NCBI GenBank assembly: GCA_022711435.1
Contig: JAKLFB010000009.1
Span: 1-64,000, forward strand
Length of the DNA: 64,000 bases
Direction: 5' to 3'
From: Verrucomicrobiota bacterium
GTDB taxonomy: Bacteria > Verrucomicrobiota > Verrucomicrobiia > Limisphaerales > UBA1319
Shown here: positions 60,398-64,000 of the stretch, in pieces
Numbering within the stretch: position 1 is the first letter of the stretch
Layout: the number at the start of each line of letters is the position of its first letter
The notes under the pieces: generated by a model
What the model saw: the letters and a program-made list of their open reading frames with translations, nothing else
Database searches by the model: none
What the model was told of the DNA's origin: nothing
Position numbers and translations under genes: made by a program

Positions 60398-63004
60398 ATG
60401 ACACAGGATGCATCGCTGACACCGATGATGACGCAGTACCGGCGGATCAAGTCCGAGCTGCCGGCGGACGCGCTGCTGCTGTTTCGGCTGGGGGACTTTT
60501 ACGAGCTGTTCTTCGAGGACGCCGTGGCGGGGGCGCAGCTCTTGAACGTAGCCCTGACCCGGCGCGGCAGCGCGCCCATGTGCGGCATCCCCTACCACGC
60601 CGCGGGCAATTACATCGCCCGGATCCTCCAGGCGGGACGCAAGGTCGCCATCTGCGACCAGCTCGAGGAGGCCCGCCCCGGGCGCCTGGTCAAACGCGAG
60701 GTCACGCAGGTCTTGAGCCCGGGCGCACATTTCGACGAGCGGATGCTTCGAGCCGAACGGAACAATTTCCTGGCCGCGATCTGCCCAATGGGCTCGGTTT
60801 TCGGGCTGGCGCTGGTCGATCTGACCACAGCCGACTTCCAGGTGACGGAGCTGGCAGAGCCCGCCGCGCTGCTGACCGAGCTCGAACGGCAGCGCCCAGC
60901 CGAGATCGTGGCGCCAGCCGGGATCGCGCCCGAACTCCGGGCCCGGCTTCAGGCCATCTGCCCCGCGGTGGGCGAATATGACGACTGGGTGTTCGCCCCG
61001 GAGACAGCGGTCTACACGCTGCGCGATCATTTCCGGGTCGCGACGCTGGACGGGTTCGGGTTGCGGGACCGGGCTGCAGCGATCGGGGCGGCGGGGGCGG
61101 CCCTCCACTACCTGGGCCAGCATCTGCGGCGGAACATCAGCCATCTGACTCGGCTGACGTTCTGTGAAAACAAGGATTCCCTGGTGCTCGATGCGGCCAC
61201 CCTGCGCCATCTCGAGGTGCTCGAGCCGTGGCCGCGGGATGCGCCTCCGCCCGGATCGCTCTTCGGCGCGCTGCATCGCACCGTCACACCGATGGGGGCC
61301 CGGCGGCTGCGCGACTGGCTCTCCCAGCCATTGGCGGCTGTGGCGCCCATCCGCCGCCGGCAGGCGGCTGTCCAGGCCTGGCACGATCACCCCGCCGATC
61401 TGGCCCGATTCCGCGAGCTGCTCTCCGATGTCCGCGACCTCGAGCGAACCATCAGCCGGCTCAGCACCGGCTCGGGCAACGCGCGCGACCTGGCCGCGCT
61501 TCGGTCCGCGCTGGCCCAGATCCCCGTGCTGCGGGCGATCGGGCCCGCCCTCGAGGCCGCGCCTCCCGTCTCCCCGGGCGTTGCGCGGCAGGAGAAGCTG
61601 TCCGAAACACTCGATCCTTCGCCCGGGGACGCCGCAGCCGCGCCGATCGAGGACGATCGGTTGCTGATCCGCGAGCTGTTCGATGCGCTGCGCGATTGCC
61701 CCGACCTCGTCGACCTGCTGAGCCGAGCCGTGGTCGACGAGCCCCCGCTCCCGCTCAAGGAGGGCGGCTTGATCCGGGACGGATTCGATCCGACGCTCGA
61801 CGAGCTCCGGCGGGCCACCCGCGAGGGCAGAGACTGGATCGCGCGCCTGCAGCAGCAGGAGATCGAACGCACCGGCATCCCCTCGCTCAAGGTCCGCTTC
61901 AACTCCGTGTTCGGCTACTACATCGAGGTCACCCGGGCCAACCTCGACAAAGTGCCTGCGGATTACGTCCGCAAACAGACCGTCGCCAACGCCGAGCGGT
62001 TCGTCACGCCCGCCCTCAAGGAGATGGAAGGCAAGATCCTCGGCGCCGAGGAGCGCGGCTTCCAGCGCGAGTACGAGATCTTTCTCGAGACGCGCGAGGC
62101 TGTGCTGGGGCGGATGACGGAGATCCAGGAGACGGCCCGCGCGCTGGCGCAGCTGGACGTCCTGGGGGCGCTGGCCGAGACGGCCCGCCTGTTCCAATAC
62201 GTCCGCCCGCGGATCGAGGACGGGGGCGTCCTCGAAATCCGCGAGGGCCGGCATCCCGTGCTCGAGCAGGTGGCCGCGGCGGAGCGGTTCGTGCCCAACG
62301 ACACGCGCCTCGATCTCGACGAGCGCCAGATCGCACTGATCACCGGACCCAACATGGCGGGCAAGAGCACCTACATCCGGCAGGTGGCCATCCTCGCCCT
62401 CCTGGCCCACACCGGCAGCTTCATCCCCGCCGCCGAAGCCCGCATCGATCTCCTCGACCGCATCTTCACGCGGATCGGCGCCAGCGACGACCTGTCCCGA
62501 GGCCAGTCCACCTTCATGGTCGAGATGAGCGAGACGGCCAACCTGCTCAACAACGCCACCCGCCGCAGCCTGATCGTGCTCGACGAGATCGGGCGGGGCA
62601 CGAGCACGTTCGACGGCCTGAGCCTGGCCTGGTCCATCGTCGAGCACATCCACGACCGGCTCGGGGCCAAGGCCCTGTTCGCCACGCACTACCACGAGCT
62701 GACCGAGCTGGCAGGCCGCCTCGCCCGGCTCCACAACTTCAACGTCGCCGTGCGCGAGTGGAACGACCAGATTCTCTTCCTCCGGAAGATCTTCGAGGGC
62801 GGCACCGACAAGAGCTACGGCATCCATGTCGCCCGGCTCGCCGGCGTCCCATCGCCGGTCATCGAGCGCGCCAAGATCATCCTGCGCAATCTCGAGGAAT
62901 CCGAGCTGACGCCCGAGGGCAACGTCCGCCCCGTCTCGCGCCGCCAGGCCGACCGGGAGCGGCTGCGCCGGCTCCCCCCTCCCGCCCAGCTCGAGCTGTT
63001 CTGA
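60398..63004 (+). CDS. mutS: DNA mismatch repair protein MutS
   Basis: An 868-residue MutS of normal length. The mismatch-binding N-domain has RLGDFYELFFEDA (the GxFYE motif with the intercalating phenylalanine) and PMCGIPYHA. The connector, lever and clamp domains follow, and the ATPase has TGPNMAGKSTYIRQVA (Walker A), LSRGQSTFMVEM and LIVLDEIGRGTSTFDG (Walker B), ATHYHEL. It starts 32 bp after prmA. It ends near the convergent nuoN gene. Confidence 0.97.
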   Translation: MTQDASLTPMMTQYRRIKSELPADALLLFRLGDFYELFFEDAVAGAQLLNVALTRRGSAPMCGIPYHAAGNYIARILQAGRKVAICDQLEEARPGRLVKREVTQVLSPGAHFDERMLRAERNNFLAAICPMGSVFGLALVDLTTADFQVTELAEPAALLTELERQRPAEIVAPAGIAPELRARLQAICPAVGEYDDWVFAPETAVYTLRDHFRVATLDGFGLRDRAAAIGAAGAALHYLGQHLRRNISHLTRLTFCENKDSLVLDAATLRHLEVLEPWPRDAPPPGSLFGALHRTVTPMGARRLRDWLSQPLAAVAPIRRRQAAVQAWHDHPADLARFRELLSDVRDLERTISRLSTGSGNARDLAALRSALAQIPVLRAIGPALEAAPPVSPGVARQEKLSETLDPSPGDAAAAPIEDDRLLIRELFDALRDCPDLVDLLSRAVVDEPPLPLKEGGLIRDGFDPTLDELRRATREGRDWIARLQQQEIERTGIPSLKVRFNSVFGYYIEVTRANLDKVPADYVRKQTVANAERFVTPALKEMEGKILGAEERGFQREYEIFLETREAVLGRMTEIQETARALAQLDVLGALAETARLFQYVRPRIEDGGVLEIREGRHPVLEQVAAAERFVPNDTRLDLDERQIALITGPNMAGKSTYIRQVAILALLAHTGSFIPAAEARIDLLDRIFTRIGASDDLSRGQSTFMVEMSETANLLNNATRRSLIVLDEIGRGTSTFDGLSLAWSIVEHIHDRLGAKALFATHYHELTELAGRLARLHNFNVAVREWNDQILFLRKIFEGGTDKSYGIHVARLAGVPSPVIERAKIILRNLEESELTPEGNVRPVSRRQADRERLRRLPPPAQLELF

Positions 63005-63053
63005 TCCGTGTCGGGGCGTTCAGGGGGCTCCTGCGGCCGAGGCCGGCAATGGA

Positions 63054-64000
63054 TCACGGAATGCGCAGGGCGCCGGCCGCAAGGCGGGCGGCCTCGAGAA
63101 GAGGGCTCGGGAACACGCCAGCGGCCACGATGCCCACCAGGCATGCTCCCAGCGCCGCCCCAGCCACTCGAGAGACGGCGATCGGCGGCCGTTCCGCAGC
63201 CGGCGCCGACCAGTAGATCGCCCGGACCACGCCGAAATAGTAGTAGAACGATGTCACAATCCCCGCCAGGGCGACGCCCGCCAGCCACCCGAACGACCGG
63301 CTGTCGAACGCGGCAAGGACCACGCCTTTCAACAGAAGGAACTTGCCGAAGAAACCCACCAGCGGCGGAATCCCGGCCAGGGAGATCATCGAAAGCGCCA
63401 GCGCCGCCGCCAGATAGGGCGAACGCCGATGCAGGCCCGCCAGCGCCGGGATCTCCTCGGGCTCGCCCGGATCGAACGCCAGGGCCGCCACCAGGAAGGC
63501 GGCGAGCACGGCGCAGGCGTATCCGGCAAGGTAGAAAAGAATCGCGGCTGCGCCCGCGCGCTCGAGCACGACGATCCCCAGCAGCATGTATCCGGCATGC
63601 GCGATGCTCGAATAGCCCAGCAGCCGCTTCAGGTTCCGCTGCGGGATGGCGCACAGGTTGCCATACAAGATGCTGGCGCCGGCGATCAGCATCAGGACCG
63701 GCCGCATTTCGAGCGCCCAATCGGGCGCGGCCTCGAGCAGCACGCGGAGCAGCAGCGCGAACCCGGCGGCCTTCGATCCGGCCGCCAGGAGGGCCGCCGT
63801 GGGCGCAGGCGCGCCCTGATAAACGTCTGGCGCCCAAAACTGGCAGGGCACCATGCCGATCTTGAAGCCGAGCCCCGCCAACACCAGCGCCAGCCCCACC
63901 CGCACCAGAACGGACCCCGTCCCCAAACCCGGGCCCGAATCGCCCGCGAACCCGAGCGTGCCTGTCCCGCCAAACACCAGGGCCACACCGTAAACCAGGA
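63054..64000 (-). CDS. nuoN: NADH-quinone oxidoreductase subunit N (partial)
   Basis: The C-terminal part of NuoN; the open frame runs off the right edge with LVYGVALVFG as the first visible residues, so the start is outside the window. GLGFKIGMVPCQFWAPDVYQGAPAPTAALLAAGSKAAGFALLLR contains the proton-channel lysine helix, and LLGYSSIAHAGYMLLG and SLAGIPPLVGFFGKFLLL are conserved in the proton-pumping family. Further nuo genes are expected upstream on the minus strand. It is convergent with mutS. Confidence 0.95.
   Translation of the reverse strand, partial: LVYGVALVFGGTGTLGFAGDSGPGLGTGSVLVRVGLALVLAGLGFKIGMVPCQFWAPDVYQGAPAPTAALLAAGSKAAGFALLLRVLLEAAPDWALEMRPVLMLIAGASILYGNLCAIPQRNLKRLLGYSSIAHAGYMLLGIVVLERAGAAAILFYLAGYACAVLAAFLVAALAFDPGEPEEIPALAGLHRRSPYLAAALALSMISLAGIPPLVGFFGKFLLLKGVVLAAFDSRSFGWLAGVALAGIVTSFYYYFGVVRAIYWSAPAAERPPIAVSRVAGAALGACLVGIVAAGVFPSPLLEAARLAAGALRIP

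Noticed and set aside
59834..62827. 997-residue minus-strand open frame
   Set aside because: Antisense to mutS and prmA with no motif of its own.

Overview
This is a GC-rich chromosomal segment carrying about 50 protein genes, one tRNA, one intact insertion sequence and an unusually rich set of non-coding repeat families. The gene repertoire (two carbohydrate-related right-handed beta-helix proteins, DUF1080 and DUF6807 proteins, Gfo/Idh/MocA oxidoreductase, secreted FG-GAP protein, GspF/ExbBD envelope genes, Wza/BY-kinase exopolysaccharide export) points to a Gram-negative, polysaccharide-handling bacterium of the PVC type (Verrucomicrobiota or a relative). That assignment is inference from gene content; no rRNA is present.

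Layout. 1-8755: a minus-strand polysaccharide/sugar-nucleotide locus (GbsR-like regulator, UDP-sugar dehydrogenase, O-antigen ligase/polymerase, DegT aminotransferase, RfbA thymidylyltransferase, a plant NRS/ER-like epimerase-reductase), broken up by blocks of phased-heptamer stem-loop repeats. 8950-16887: a DUF6807 protein, a small membrane protein, a 275-bp MITE-like element, a sugar-porter MFS transporter and a large secreted GH2 plus beta-helix fusion. 16951-17487: six tandem copies of a 93-bp double palindrome in a divergent promoter region. 17665-19704: surA-like and pdxA. 19841-20883: IS1595-family element with an 8-bp target duplication. 20990-24599: mnmG and pgi, visibly AT-richer than everything around them; mnmG carries a perfect 16-bp parS-type palindrome. 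25236-29139: rimO, pgsA, lipoate ligase, DUF1080. 29296-34142: Tat-exported sugar isomerase-like protein, a minimal secretion-type ATPase, an esterase, GspF, tRNA-Ala(CGC), ExbD/ExbB. 34250-42809: ClpX-like ATPase with a duplicated C-terminal small domain, lysA, corA, an NtrB/NtrC-type two-component pair and a membrane glycosyltransferase. 42938-47472: an exopolysaccharide export cluster (outer-membrane beta-barrel, tyrosine autokinase, Wza, FHA protein). 47548-57443: GH141-like protein, small hypothetical, RbsA-RbsC sugar ABC transporter without binding protein, FG-GAP protein, Gfo/Idh/MocA dehydrogenase and a second DegT aminotransferase. 57655-64000: HAD phosphatase, RNase PH, PrmA, MutS and the 3' part of nuoN.

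The polysaccharide genes fit together as a precursor-to-export route: nucleotide-sugar synthesis and modification at 0.5-8.7 kb and 55-57 kb, polymerisation at 5-7 kb, and kinase-controlled export through Wza at 44-47 kb. Many gene pairs are tightly coupled (TGATG or ATGA overlaps). The least ordinary material is non-coding or architectural: modular stem-loop repeats whose arms are built from 9-nt-phased heptamers, repeat elements inserted in frame inside coding sequences, the 93-bp array, the MITE-like element, the parS-type site in mnmG, and the ClpX-like protein with a repeated small domain.
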